From Treponema sp. (GTDB taxonomy: Bacteria; Spirochaetota; Spirochaetia; Treponematales; Breznakiellaceae), in the NCBI GenBank assembly GCA_003245635.1, contig QKCO01000082.1:1-32718 (forward strand): DNA of 32,718 nucleotides. The letters run 5' to 3'. Shown piece by piece: positions 1-7,883 of the stretch. The notes under the pieces are model-generated. The model searched no databases. It saw nothing but the letters and a program-made list of their open reading frames with translations, and was not told the DNA's origin. A program made the translations under genes and the position numbers. Position 1 is the first letter of the stretch; every line of letters begins with the position of its first letter.

Positions 1-110
1 CCGCTGCGGTAGCGAGGTAAGGCGTACAGGATGTACGCCGCCAGCGCCCGAGGCGGCCCGGAGGCCCTCGACAGGAAGTCGAGGGGCGGAGGGCAAATCC
101 GGGTTGCCCG
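1..110 (+). ncRNA. Possible CsrA-binding RNA segment (GGA-loop hairpins), 5' end outside window
   Basis: This stretch has no convincing reading frame but contains serial small hairpins. Hairpin 21-39 has a 7-bp stem (GGCGTAC/GTACGCC) and loop AGGAT. Hairpin 65-85 has an 8-bp stem (CCCTCGAC/GTCGAGGG) and loop AGGAA. A third hairpin at 91-109 pairs GGGCAA with TTGCCC. GGA trinucleotides on the plus strand lie at 29-31, 60-62, 74-76 and 88-90. The loop contexts CAGGATG and CAGGAAG match the CAGGA(U/C/A)G repeat described for CsrB-type RNAs that titrate CsrA. The hairpin at 122-145 could end such a transcript, although its plus-side T tract is interrupted. An alternative is an intergenic repeat with no RNA function. 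Confidence 0.35.
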
Positions 111-111
111 A

Positions 112-145
112 GAAAAAAGCTGAAGGTCGCCGCGAGGCGGCCTTC
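112..145 (-). terminator. Rho-independent terminator of the chemotaxis receptor gene
   Basis: Read on the minus strand, a GC-rich stem (GAAGGCCGCC pairing with GGCGACCTTC, one mismatch, loop TCGC; plus 122-145) is followed by AGCTTTTTTC. It begins 7 nt after the receptor stop codon. The plus side also has a T-rich flank (TTCTTTAGTTT), so it may work in both directions. Confidence 0.85.
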
Positions 146-151
146 TTTAGT

Positions 152-2434
152 TTAGAGTCTGCTGCGCCGCAGGTCGGCCGAGTCGCCGAGCCTGAAGAAG
201 TCGATCTGTTCCGTCAAACGATCCATGAGCGAAGCGTTTTCGCCCGTCAGGCGCTGGACTTCCCGCTGCGCCTCCGAAATCGAAGCGAATCCTTGCTGCA
301 TGTCGCCGAAATCGCCGACAGCGTGGTCGATGGCCTCCCGGATGCTCTCCACCAGCGTCCGTATCCGGTTGGAGTTCGACTGGATGCCCGAAGACGTCTC
401 CTTGATCACCTGAGCGGAATTCCTGAGTTCGGAGACCCCGGCGAGGGTCTGCTCGCTGCCCTTCGAGACCTCGATCGTCGCCTGGGCGATCTCGTCGAAG
501 GCCTGCACGAATTTCTGAGTGCTATCCGAGATCGCTGAGAGTACTTCTCCGCTCGCGCGGCTCGAAGCGCTGGTCCGGCCGATAAGCGCCATCATCTCAT
601 TGATCCCAGCCGCGATGCCCTGAGCATTCTCGGAGGTGGACATGGCCAGTTTCCTGATTTCGTCGGCGACGACGGCGAAACCCTTTCCCGCGTCTCCCGC
701 GTGGGCGGCTTCGATCGCGGCGTTCATCGCCAGCAGGTTGGTGCTGGAGGCGATGCTCTCGATCACCGAAAGGAGTTCCTGGATATCGGCGAACTTCGCC
801 GCGACGTCGCTCACGTCGGCGCCCATCGCCCGGACCGTCTCCCCGCCTTCGTGAATTCTGCCGAGCAGATCGTTCGACGAATCGCGCTCCCTGGACGCGA
901 TATCCGCCACGCTGTGCAGGGACGCGGCCATTTCCTCTATGGCCGCCGAACTTTGAGTGATCGCCGAGGTCTGTCCCTCGATCCGCTCGTCGAGAGTCGC
1001 GATGCCCGAATCGATTTCAGTCACGGCGTCTTCCGCGCCCTTCATCCTGACGGCGAGGCTCCCGAGCTCCTGCTGCATCCGCTCGGCGGTGGAGGAGATT
1101 TCGCCCATCGACTTCGCGGTGCTCTCGGTATCCGCGTTCAATTCGGAGGAGAGCCGCGTTCCCGATTCCGAGGTGCTGCGGACGCCCTGCAGAATACCGC
1201 GCAGATTGGAGAGCAGCGCATCCTCGAGGGTTTGCCTGAGCTCCATGAATTCCCGGGTGGACGATGCCACGCTCACCTTATCGACCAGGTTTCCCGCCGC
1301 AATGCCGGAGAGCGCCGTCCCGAACGACCGCAGCGGTTTTACGAAGGTCCGCGTAATGAGCAGGGAAATCAAGATGCTGAACAAGGCGAAGCCGATAGCG
1401 ATCAGGAGAATGGCCTGTTGAGTGCCCGTGGCGGCGGCCAGGACCTCGTCCTCGTACGAACTGATGGCGATGATCCAATCCCAGGGCGCGAAATAGGTGA
1501 AAACCGAAATCTTATTCCTCGGACGCGAATCCTCCGGGTTTTTCCAGGGATAATGTTGGATGCCGGTCTCCCGCCCCTTGAGAGCGGTCCCGGCCGTCAC
1601 CATCTCGCGGACGAAGGAATTGCCTTTGGAATCGCGGGAATCCATAATGTTTTCCCCATCCCTCTGGCGCCCCTGAGATAGAATATAGTCGCCTTTCGAA
1701 TTGAGGACGTAGATATAACCCGATGTTCCGATCTTGATATCGGCCAATTCGTTCAGGATGACGTTCTGGATCTCCCCTTCCTTCACACCCACGTACAGGG
1801 CGCCGATGATCTTTCCCGACCTGTCCCGCAGGGGTTCGTAGGCGGTGATGTACCACGCGTTCACCACATAGGCCCGGCCGTGGTAGGTTTCTCCCTCCAT
1901 GACGGTGCGGTACACTTCCGATTCCACCGGGATATAGGTGCCGACTGCGCGCTTCCCGTCCAGGGTGAGCACATTCGTCGACACCCTGAGCATGCCCTGC
2001 GGAATCATCTGGAATACCGTTGCGGTTCCGCCGACCCGGCCTTTGATCTCATCGACTATGCCGAAATCGTTCAGTATGGGGAGGCCGCCGATGGTCATGG
2101 TCGGCAGCCGTATCGATTCCGTCTTTCCGGATATCTGGTTCTTGCCCTCGACCTCAGCGGCCCCCGGAGCCAACGAAACGGCCCCGCCCGAATCCAGGAC
2201 GTACCGAGCGAATTGGAGGTCGGAATCGACCTTCTGCATCAGCTGATCGAACCGGGCGCCGATGCTGATATAGGTCGTAAGCGTTTGATTCCTGAGCTGC
2301 GCGTCCTGCTGCTTCAGTGCCTCCGAACTAACGATCGAAGTCGTAACAAGATAGAGGATAACAATCGGCGTGAGAACGAGAAGCGAGATACCGGCCATCA
2401 GCTGAAAACCTACGGTGAAGCCTTTCCTTTTCAT
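152..2434 (-). CDS. Methyl-accepting chemotaxis protein with periplasmic Cache sensor
   Basis: Inner-membrane chemoreceptor of 760 aa that would control CheA/CheW signalling to the flagellar motor. TM1 lies at about residues 10-33. A large periplasmic Cache-type sensor (about 35-340) resembles the Cache3/Cache2 fusion followed by a second Cache unit. TM2 is at about 341-363, followed by HAMP. A long cytoplasmic helical hairpin has the conserved tip [16 protein letters not shown] near residues 560-585. The frame is open 150 codons further upstream. I chose the start at 2434 because AGGGGA sits 5 nt before this ATG, TM1 follows directly, and a good promoter lies at 2466-2493, overlapping the alternative ATG at 2467. 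The ligand is unknown. The divergent neighbour is a sugar-sensing locus, but nothing shows that they share a ligand. Confidence 0.93.
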   Translation of the reverse strand: MKRKGFTVGFQLMAGISLLVLTPIVILYLVTTSIVSSEALKQQDAQLRNQTLTTYISIGARFDQLMQKVDSDLQFARYVLDSGGAVSLAPGAAEVEGKNQISGKTESIRLPTMTIGGLPILNDFGIVDEIKGRVGGTATVFQMIPQGMLRVSTNVLTLDGKRAVGTYIPVESEVYRTVMEGETYHGRAYVVNAWYITAYEPLRDRSGKIIGALYVGVKEGEIQNVILNELADIKIGTSGYIYVLNSKGDYILSQGRQRDGENIMDSRDSKGNSFVREMVTAGTALKGRETGIQHYPWKNPEDSRPRNKISVFTYFAPWDWIIAISSYEDEVLAAATGTQQAILLIAIGFALFSILISLLITRTFVKPLRSFGTALSGIAAGNLVDKVSVASSTREFMELRQTLEDALLSNLRGILQGVRSTSESGTRLSSELNADTESTAKSMGEISSTAERMQQELGSLAVRMKGAEDAVTEIDSGIATLDERIEGQTSAITQSSAAIEEMAASLHSVADIASRERDSSNDLLGRIHEGGETVRAMGADVSDVAAKFADIQELLSVIESIASSTNLLAMNAAIEAAHAGDAGKGFAVVADEIRKLAMSTSENAQGIAAGINEMMALIGRTSASSRASGEVLSAISDSTQKFVQAFDEIAQATIEVSKGSEQTLAGVSELRNSAQVIKETSSGIQSNSNRIRTLVESIREAIDHAVGDFGDMQQGFASISEAQREVQRLTGENASLMDRLTEQIDFFRLGDSADLRRSRL

Positions 2435-2465
2435 AAGTCCCCTATGGAAGAGCAGTCTATCTTCC

Positions 2466-2493
2466 ATTGTAGTTAAAGGAACTTGTATATCAA
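2466..2493 (-). promoter_or_regulatory. Sigma-70-like promoter of the chemotaxis receptor gene
   Basis: On the minus strand TTGATA (2493-2488), a 16-bp spacer and TACAAT (2471-2466) each differ from consensus by one base. The predicted start of transcription near 2459 leaves a leader of about 25 nt containing the AGGGGA ribosome site. Confidence 0.75.
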
Positions 2494-2506
2494 GGCGCGG
2501 CTTCCC

Positions 2507-2586
2507 AGCGGCGGCTGCGCCGCTTCGCGGTCTTGCGGTACGAGGCCGCTGCTCCGGCGGCAGCACAGTTTCATCCGGCACGTGCC
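2507..2586. repeat. Inverted repeats in the divergent control region
   Basis: Between the receptor promoter and the sugar-sensor start are a 7-bp inverted repeat with a 4-nt loop (AGCGGCG/CGCCGCT, 2507-2524) and a 10-bp perfect palindrome, GGCACGTGCC (2577-2586). The palindrome lies just upstream of the putative -10 of the 2610 gene, so it could be an operator. No cognate regulator can be named. Confidence 0.3.
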
Positions 2587-2592
2587 CGATAA

Positions 2593-2601
2593 TGCTATAC
2601 T
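2593..2601 (+). promoter_or_regulatory. Extended -10 promoter (TGCTATACT) for the sugar-sensing operon
   Basis: TGC plus TATACT (2596-2601) forms an extended -10. No clear -35 is visible at 16-18 bp. The ATG is only 8 nt downstream and has no Shine-Dalgarno sequence, so transcription may start at or within about two bases of the ATG and give a leaderless or nearly leaderless mRNA. Confidence 0.45.
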
Positions 2602-2609
2602 GATCGCCG

Positions 2610-3596
2610 ATGCATACCCGAAAGACGGCCATCCTGATTACGCTGCTGATCTCGATCACCCTCTGCCTTCTCCTTATTTCTACGGTCCTGCTTCTTCGGA
2701 TCGGTACGAGAGCGGCCGACGTTGCCCTTCGGGAGGCCGATTCGGATTTCAGATGGCATCTCGTGATGATCGCGAAACGGACCGATTCGCCTTTCTGGCG
2801 CTCCGTATACGAAGGCGCCCGCGAAGAGGGCATCGCCCGGGGCGCGGCGGTCGAGCTCGTCGGGCCTTCTTCCGATGCGGACAAACGGACAGACGCGTTT
2901 TGGCTTGACTATGCGGTGGCGGCCCGGGCGAACGGGGCTCTTTCGTATCTGTTCGATTCTCCGGAAACCAGGGAGGCGCTCGCGCTCGCGAACCGGCGGG
3001 GCATTCCGGTCATCTCCTTGGAGAGCGACACCGTACCCGATGCCCGCCAATCCTTCGTCGGGGTGAACAGCTTCGAGCTCGGAAAACTGCTCGGCAGCAT
3101 CATTGTCGAGTCGGTGGACAAAACCGGAACGGCCCTGGTTCTTCTTGAGGACGCGGATGGCCATGGCCCCGAGGCGATCATGCTTTCGGCGATCCGCGAT
3201 ACGGTACGGAGCCGTTCGTCCATCACCGTGCTGCCCTTCGATACGGCCGGAGGAACCGAAGGGTTCGAGGCATCGATCCGACAGCGGCTGCTGGAAGACC
3301 GGAACCTGGATGCGGTCGTCTGCCTCAACGTGGAAGATACCATGAGGGCGGCCCAGGCGGTGATCGAGCTCAATCAGGCGGATCGCGTTTCCATCATCGC
3401 CTTCCGGGAGAGCAAGGAAATTCTGGATTTCGTGAGGAAGGGCGTCGTCCGTTCCGTCGTAGCCCTGGACGCAGCACAAATGGGGAGAAAGGCGGTGGAC
3501 GCGATGATCGAGCTCCTGGAGACCGGACACGCCAACGACTACGTCATCACGGATATGCATGTGCTCGATCGGCGGAACCTGGCGGCTTCGCGATGA
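2610..3596 (+). CDS. Membrane-anchored sugar-binding-protein-like sensor (XylFII type)
   Basis: Protein of 328 aa with one N-terminal membrane helix (about residues 7-30) and no cleavage or lipobox motif. It is followed by a periplasmic-binding-protein fold of the RbsB/XylF type (Peripla_BP_4-like, about 50-315). Recognisable parts are the segment [17 protein letters not shown] and the GIPVISLES strand. It overlaps the downstream kinase gene by 4 nt (ATGA). Binding-protein homologues in this position, such as XylFII of Clostridium beijerinckii, hand the sugar signal to a LytS-type kinase rather than to a transporter. By analogy I infer a sugar sensor partner, perhaps for xylose. There is no Shine-Dalgarno sequence before the ATG (see the extended -10 element). 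The exact ligand cannot be read from the sequence. Confidence 0.82.
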   Translation: MHTRKTAILITLLISITLCLLLISTVLLLRIGTRAADVALREADSDFRWHLVMIAKRTDSPFWRSVYEGAREEGIARGAAVELVGPSSDADKRTDAFWLDYAVAARANGALSYLFDSPETREALALANRRGIPVISLESDTVPDARQSFVGVNSFELGKLLGSIIVESVDKTGTALVLLEDADGHGPEAIMLSAIRDTVRSRSSITVLPFDTAGGTEGFEASIRQRLLEDRNLDAVVCLNVEDTMRAAQAVIELNQADRVSIIAFRESKEILDFVRKGVVRSVVALDAAQMGRKAVDAMIELLETGHANDYVITDMHVLDRRNLAASR

Positions 3597-5077
3597 AGCT
3601 GCGCCGAGCGTACAGCATCCGGGAACGTCTCTTCTATTCGTTTTTCCTGACCGCGGCGCTCATGTGCATCATGGTGTTCTACAGTTTCATCGTCATCAAT
3701 TCAGTGGCCCTATCCATTTCCCGAGCCTATAAGACGAACGCGAACCTCAACGAATATCAGAATGCCTTAAGTCTCGTGGAAGCGAGCATGGAAAACTATA
3801 TCACCCTCAAAACCTTCGAAAGCATCGAGAGCTACTACAGCTGGCGGGGGAAGCTGGATACGCTCGCCCTCTCCTTCCACGTTCCCCTCTCCGACGATCC
3901 GATCCTGCTGCGGGAATACAAGATGCGCAGGCTCATGGAGTCTTTCCTCGAGTATGCCGACAAAGCGGTCTACGCCCGACGGGGCAACAACATGAGCGAA
4001 TACGCGCCCGCCTATTCTACCGCGCTGCGCTACTACGGATATCTTTCGGAAGCGGTGGTCGATCTCAATTCGCGCTATTTCCAGCGGAACGTGTCGGGCT
4101 ACAACCTCATCTTCCAGGATACGAAGCTCGTGGAGCTTCTGAGCATGCTGCTTCTGGCCTCGGTAGTCGGATTGAACTTCCTGCTCGTATTCGTTCTGGT
4201 TGACCGCATCACGGTTCCCCTGGTGGATCTTTCCAACGCGGCGAACCAGCTCGCGGCGGGGAATTTCCACGTCGAGCTGGGCAAGGTCCATTCCAACGAC
4301 GAGCTGGGGAACATCAACCGGGCCTTCGACCGCATGACGGTGAGCATCCGGGAATACATCGCGACGATCCGCGAACAGACTCTTGTCGAAAGCCGGCTGC
4401 GGCAGCAGGAGCTGGAGATGCGGGAGCTCTACAAGGATGCCCAGCTCAAGACGCTCCAAGCGCAGATAAATCCCCACTTCCTGTTCAACACCCTCAACGC
4501 CGGCGCCCAGCTCGCGATGATGGAGGGCGCCGACGACACCTGCACCTTCATCGAGAAAACCGCCGACTTCTTCCGCTACAACATCCAGAACATGAACAAG
4601 GATGCCCTTCTATCGGAGGAAATCGCCCTGGTGGACAACTACATGTACATCATGAAGGTGCGTTTCGCCGACCGCATCGACTATGAAAAAGACATCCGCC
4701 TGGAAAATCTCGAGATTCCGATGCCCAGCATGATTCTCCAGCCCCTGGTGGAAAACTCCATCAAGCATGGCATTTCCGACATGAAGTCCGGAGGCAAGAT
4801 TACATTGCGGGTTTATGGCGGCGATGGTACACTGACGATCGAAGTCAGCGACAATGGAAGGGGGATGGCCGAAGACACCCGGGACCGGCTTCTCTTCGGC
4901 TCCTATTTCTACGAAAACGGCGCAGCCTCCTCGGACCAGTCCCCCTCGGTGGGGATCGGCATGATCAACGTGATCACCCGGCTCCGCGTTTTCTTCAACG
5001 ACAAGGATCTCTTCGATATCCGCTCCAACGAGAATGGGCCAGGCACTACTTTCGCCATAAGGATACGGAATGTATAG
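3593..5077 (+). CDS. LytS/YesM-type sensor histidine kinase
   Basis: Inner-membrane histidine kinase of 494 aa. TM1 is near residues 15-38, an extracytoplasmic helical region spans about 39-177, and TM2 is near 178-203. HAMP follows, then a short coiled coil and the His_kinase (PF06580) motif NPHFLFN, whose phospho-acceptor is His295. The ATPase domain shows the N box LVENSIKHG (about 382-390), DNGRGM (about 420) and GIGM (about 455). It overlaps the preceding sensor gene by 4 nt and the response regulator by 8 nt, so the three proteins are probably translationally coupled. It should phosphorylate the adjacent YesN-type regulator in response to sugar presented by the binding-protein partner. 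Confidence 0.92.
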   Translation: MKLRRAYSIRERLFYSFFLTAALMCIMVFYSFIVINSVALSISRAYKTNANLNEYQNALSLVEASMENYITLKTFESIESYYSWRGKLDTLALSFHVPLSDDPILLREYKMRRLMESFLEYADKAVYARRGNNMSEYAPAYSTALRYYGYLSEAVVDLNSRYFQRNVSGYNLIFQDTKLVELLSMLLLASVVGLNFLLVFVLVDRITVPLVDLSNAANQLAAGNFHVELGKVHSNDELGNINRAFDRMTVSIREYIATIREQTLVESRLRQQELEMRELYKDAQLKTLQAQINPHFLFNTLNAGAQLAMMEGADDTCTFIEKTADFFRYNIQNMNKDALLSEEIALVDNYMYIMKVRFADRIDYEKDIRLENLEIPMPSMILQPLVENSIKHGISDMKSGGKITLRVYGGDGTLTIEVSDNGRGMAEDTRDRLLFGSYFYENGAASSDQSPSVGIGMINVITRLRVFFNDKDLFDIRSNENGPGTTFAIRIRNV

Positions 5078-6638
5078 GGTCCTTCTCGCCGACGACGAGC
5101 AGATCGTGATCGACTCACTCGGCTTCATCCTGGAGCGGAATTTTCCGGGACAGCTGGAGCTCGTTCCCGCGCGCTCGGGAGCCGACGCTGTCGGCGCGTG
5201 CCAAGCCGGCAAGATCGATATCGCATTCATGGATATAAACATGCCCGGCCTCAACGGAATCGAGGCGATCAAGGCGATCAAGGCTTTCAGCCCAACCATG
5301 GTCATCATCGTGCTTACCGCCTTCGACCGCTTCGACTACGCCCGGGAAGCGGTGAATCTCGGCGTTTTCGAATACCTGTCGAAACCCGTCAACCGGAACC
5401 GCATCTCCGAAACCATGCGCAGCGCCATGAGCGCCGTCGACGCCCTCCGGCGCAAACAGAGCACGGATATCCAGATTCGGGAAAAGCTCGATTCCGTCGT
5501 CAACATCGTGGAAAGCGACTTCATCTATTCCCTCATCTTTCCCGGCGATCGAGCGGGGGATCTCGAATCCTATCTGGATTTCTTCAACATTACGGATACT
5601 TCGTTCTATTTTCTTTCCATCGAGCTGCAGGAAATGGAGGAGGATACCCGTTCGAAAGCGTACGTTACGGTTCGCGATATCCTCACTGCCGCGGAGACGT
5701 GCATCGTCGGTCCGCTGATGAGGAACAGGGTGGTGGTTTTCGTGCCTTACCCGAAGGGGGCCGACCCCGATCGCGGCATGGAGGAGCTCCGGTCCGCGGT
5801 GAGGATCCTGCATGTGCGCTTGAGTTCGCGTCTCGGCATCAGCGTGAGAATCGGCGTAAGCGCCGTGGAAACCGACATAGCCCGATCGCTCGCGGCCTAT
5901 AACGACTCCCTGAATGCGATTCTCCATTCGGATGGATCGAGCGGCGTGTTTTTTTCGATCGACGATATGGCCCGCGCCCGCGGCGCGGCGGACTATCCCT
6001 ACGAAAGCGAGCGGAAACTGCTGGACCGCGCGGAAGCCGGAGATTTCCAATCCGTGCACTCGCTCCTTTCAGGGCTGGTTTCATGGATCGCCGAGCGCCA
6101 TCCGGGCGATGCCGGGATCCTGCGCTATAAGATGCTGGAGATCCTTTCGGTGGTGCGCGCCGCCGCCCGGTCGCTGGAAGCCGGCTTCGGCGGATTCCAG
6201 GCGTGGAAGGATTCATGGAAAGATCTCGAAGCGCTCGCCGAGCCTCGGGACCTCGAGTCCTGGACGCGCAACGGGCTCGATGAATGCATCGCCGAAATCA
6301 ACGCCCACAAGCTGAGCCGCATGAGTCCCACCATCGCGCGGGCCTGCGCCATCATCAGGGAGAATCTCGCCTCGGAGCTGCTCCTCGATGATATAGCTCG
6401 GCAGGTCGAGATCAGTCCCTTCTATTTCAGCAAGCTTTTTAAAGAAGAAACGGGGGAGAATTTCATCGATTACCTAACGTCGGCGCGCATGCAGAAGGCA
6501 AAAGAGCTCCTCCGAGATCCCGCAAGGAGCATCAAGGAAGTGAGCCTCGACACGGGTTATGCGGATCCGAACTATTTCAGCCGGCTGTTCAAGAAAATCG
6601 TCGGTTTGACCCCAACAGAATTCCGCGAGCACCAATGA
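5070..6638 (+). CDS. YesN-type response regulator with AraC DNA-binding domain
   Basis: Protein of 522 aa with a receiver domain at residues 1-120: acidic pocket ADDE, phospho-acceptor Asp55 in FMDINMPG, Thr in VLTAFD, Lys in LSKPVN. A middle region of about 300 residues is typical of YesN proteins. A C-terminal AraC double helix-turn-helix lies at about 420-522, with LLLDDIARQVEISPFYFSKLFK and a second helix set ending in GYADPNYFSRLFKK. AAGGA lies about 9 nt before the start, which overlaps the kinase stop. It is the probable output of the sugar-sensing system. Its likely target is the chvE-gguAB promoter region at 7694-7883, where phased TCCAGC repeats occur. Confidence 0.92.
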   Translation: MYRVLLADDEQIVIDSLGFILERNFPGQLELVPARSGADAVGACQAGKIDIAFMDINMPGLNGIEAIKAIKAFSPTMVIIVLTAFDRFDYAREAVNLGVFEYLSKPVNRNRISETMRSAMSAVDALRRKQSTDIQIREKLDSVVNIVESDFIYSLIFPGDRAGDLESYLDFFNITDTSFYFLSIELQEMEEDTRSKAYVTVRDILTAAETCIVGPLMRNRVVVFVPYPKGADPDRGMEELRSAVRILHVRLSSRLGISVRIGVSAVETDIARSLAAYNDSLNAILHSDGSSGVFFSIDDMARARGAADYPYESERKLLDRAEAGDFQSVHSLLSGLVSWIAERHPGDAGILRYKMLEILSVVRAAARSLEAGFGGFQAWKDSWKDLEALAEPRDLESWTRNGLDECIAEINAHKLSRMSPTIARACAIIRENLASELLLDDIARQVEISPFYFSKLFKEETGENFIDYLTSARMQKAKELLRDPARSIKEVSLDTGYADPNYFSRLFKKIVGLTPTEFREHQ

Positions 6639-7693
6639 GACGCTTTTTCCCGCCCTCCCTGGCAGCCTGCGCCATCCTCGGCTTTCTCGCATTCGCTTCC
6701 TGTGTTCCGGAAAAGGAAGCGCCGCCCAAAGGGGCGAGCCGGCGGCTCAGCATCGGCTTTTCCCTGGACTCGCTCATCGTGGAACGCTGGATCAGGGACA
6801 GGGATGTTTTCGTCTCCACCGCCAGCTCCCTCGGTGTCGACGTGATCGTGCAGAACGCGGCGAACGATGAGCGGCTTCAGGCAAGCCAGATCCGCTACCT
6901 CATCGACAAGGGCGTGGACGTGCTGGTGATCATCCCCCAGAATGCGGATATCCTGGGCGACATCGTAGCGCGGGCGCATTCCAAGGGCATCAAGGTGATT
7001 TCCTACGACCGGCTGATGCGGAACAGCGGCGCGGATCTCTACATCAGCGTGAATTCCATCGAGGTCGGAAAGATCATGGCCGAGGCCATCGTTAAGGAGG
7101 CTCCGGCGGGAAACTACGTATTCATCAACGGCCCCAAGTCGGACAACAACGTAAGCCTCGTGCAGGAGGGCGCAAGATCGGTATTCGTGAAATATCCGGG
7201 TATCTTTTATCTGCTGGACTTCTACGCGGACAACTGGAGCTATGACCTCGCCTTCCAGCAGGTCTCGCGGCTTCTGGAGGAAGGGAAGCGGATAGACGCG
7301 CTGTTCTGCGGAAACGACGGGCTTGCGGGAGGCGTCATCCGGGCTCTTTCCGAATACCGCCTGGCCGGCAAGGTTCCCGTCGTAGGGCAGGATGCGGATA
7401 TCGCCGCCTGCCAGTACGTGGTGGAAGGCTCCCAGCTCATCACCGTGTACAAGCCGATCCACGATCTCGCGAAGAGGGCGGCGGAAGCGGCGGTAAGCCT
7501 AGCCGGGGGCAAGGAAATAGAAGTCTCGGGAACCATATCCGACGGCAGCTCTGAGATACCCGTCATTTGGCTGGAGCCGACGGAGGTGAACCGGTCCAAC
7601 ATCGACGAAGTGGTGGTCGAATCGGGCTTTCATTCCGGGGAAGAGATCTACCGGAACGTGCCGCGGGCGAACCGGCCCGCGGCCTGGCGGTGA
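6635..7693 (+). CDS. XylF-like sugar-binding lipoprotein in the regulatory operon
   Basis: Periplasmic sugar-binding protein of 352 aa with a lipoprotein signal: hydrophobic stretch, then FASC with Cys23 as the lipid site. The fold is the XylF branch of Peripla_BP_4. Family landmarks include IPQNADILGDIV, VISYDRLMRN, GNYVFINGPKSDNN, FCGNDGLAGG and VVGQDAD. Its ATG overlaps the regulator stop by 4 nt, so it is expressed with the sensor operon, not with the transporter. It may deliver sugar to the transporter encoded downstream or act as a second sensing component. Xylose or another aldose is plausible. A 19-bp inverted repeat begins 4 nt after its stop codon. Confidence 0.88.
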   Translation: MRRFFPPSLAACAILGFLAFASCVPEKEAPPKGASRRLSIGFSLDSLIVERWIRDRDVFVSTASSLGVDVIVQNAANDERLQASQIRYLIDKGVDVLVIIPQNADILGDIVARAHSKGIKVISYDRLMRNSGADLYISVNSIEVGKIMAEAIVKEAPAGNYVFINGPKSDNNVSLVQEGARSVFVKYPGIFYLLDFYADNWSYDLAFQQVSRLLEEGKRIDALFCGNDGLAGGVIRALSEYRLAGKVPVVGQDADIAACQYVVEGSQLITVYKPIHDLAKRAAEAAVSLAGGKEIEVSGTISDGSSEIPVIWLEPTEVNRSNIDEVVVESGFHSGEEIYRNVPRANRPAAWR

Positions 7694-7696
7694 ACC

Positions 7697-7738
7697 GCGG
7701 CGCTGGAAAATATTGACAGCAATATTTTCCAGCGCCGC
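7697..7738. repeat. Perfect 19-bp inverted repeat with 4-nt loop
   Basis: The left arm 7697-7715 begins GCGGCGCTGG and ends AAATATTG. The right arm 7720-7738 is its exact complement, and the loop is ACAG. It starts 4 nt after the XylF-like gene stop. No T tract follows on the plus strand, so it is not a classical terminator. It may stabilise the mRNA end, limit read-through into chvE, or bind a regulator. Confidence 0.85.
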
Positions 7739-7798
7739 TACGAACGAGTCCCCCCGCAGGGAACCGTTCTCCAGCATGTCGCAATAATATCCAGCAAG
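7728..7798 (+). promoter_or_regulatory. Phased TCCAGC repeats, candidate YesN-type operator
   Basis: TCCAGC occurs at 7728-7733, 7770-7775 and 7790-7795, at offsets of 42 and 20 bp (about four and two helical turns). The last two copies extend to TCCAGCATG and TCCAGCAAG. Direct half-sites about 21 bp apart are typical of AraC-family targets. A looser copy, CCTAGCAAG, is at 7836-7844. I could not place a -35/-10 pair with confidence. Function is inferred. Confidence 0.4.
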
Positions 7799-7841
7799 AT
7801 ACTCTCTGCGGCCGGAATTTCCCGGATACGATATTCCTAGC

Positions 7842-7859
7842 AAGTTCGAAAGAGAACTT
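7842..7859 (+). repeat. Short hairpin in the chvE leader
   Basis: AAGTTC (7842-7847) pairs with GAACTT (7854-7859) around loop GAAAGA, 12 nt before a strong ribosome site AAGGAGG (7871-7877). It could stabilise the 5' end of the chvE message. Confidence 0.4.
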
Positions 7860-7883
7860 TCCTATTTCGCAAGGAGGATTCGT

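Noticed and set aside
2435-2884. N-terminal extension of the chemotaxis receptor by 150 residues
   Set aside because: The extension lies across the promoter and the start of the divergent sensor gene, is rich in Arg/Ser/Pro as expected of antisense frames, and lacks a ribosome site. ATG 2434 has one.
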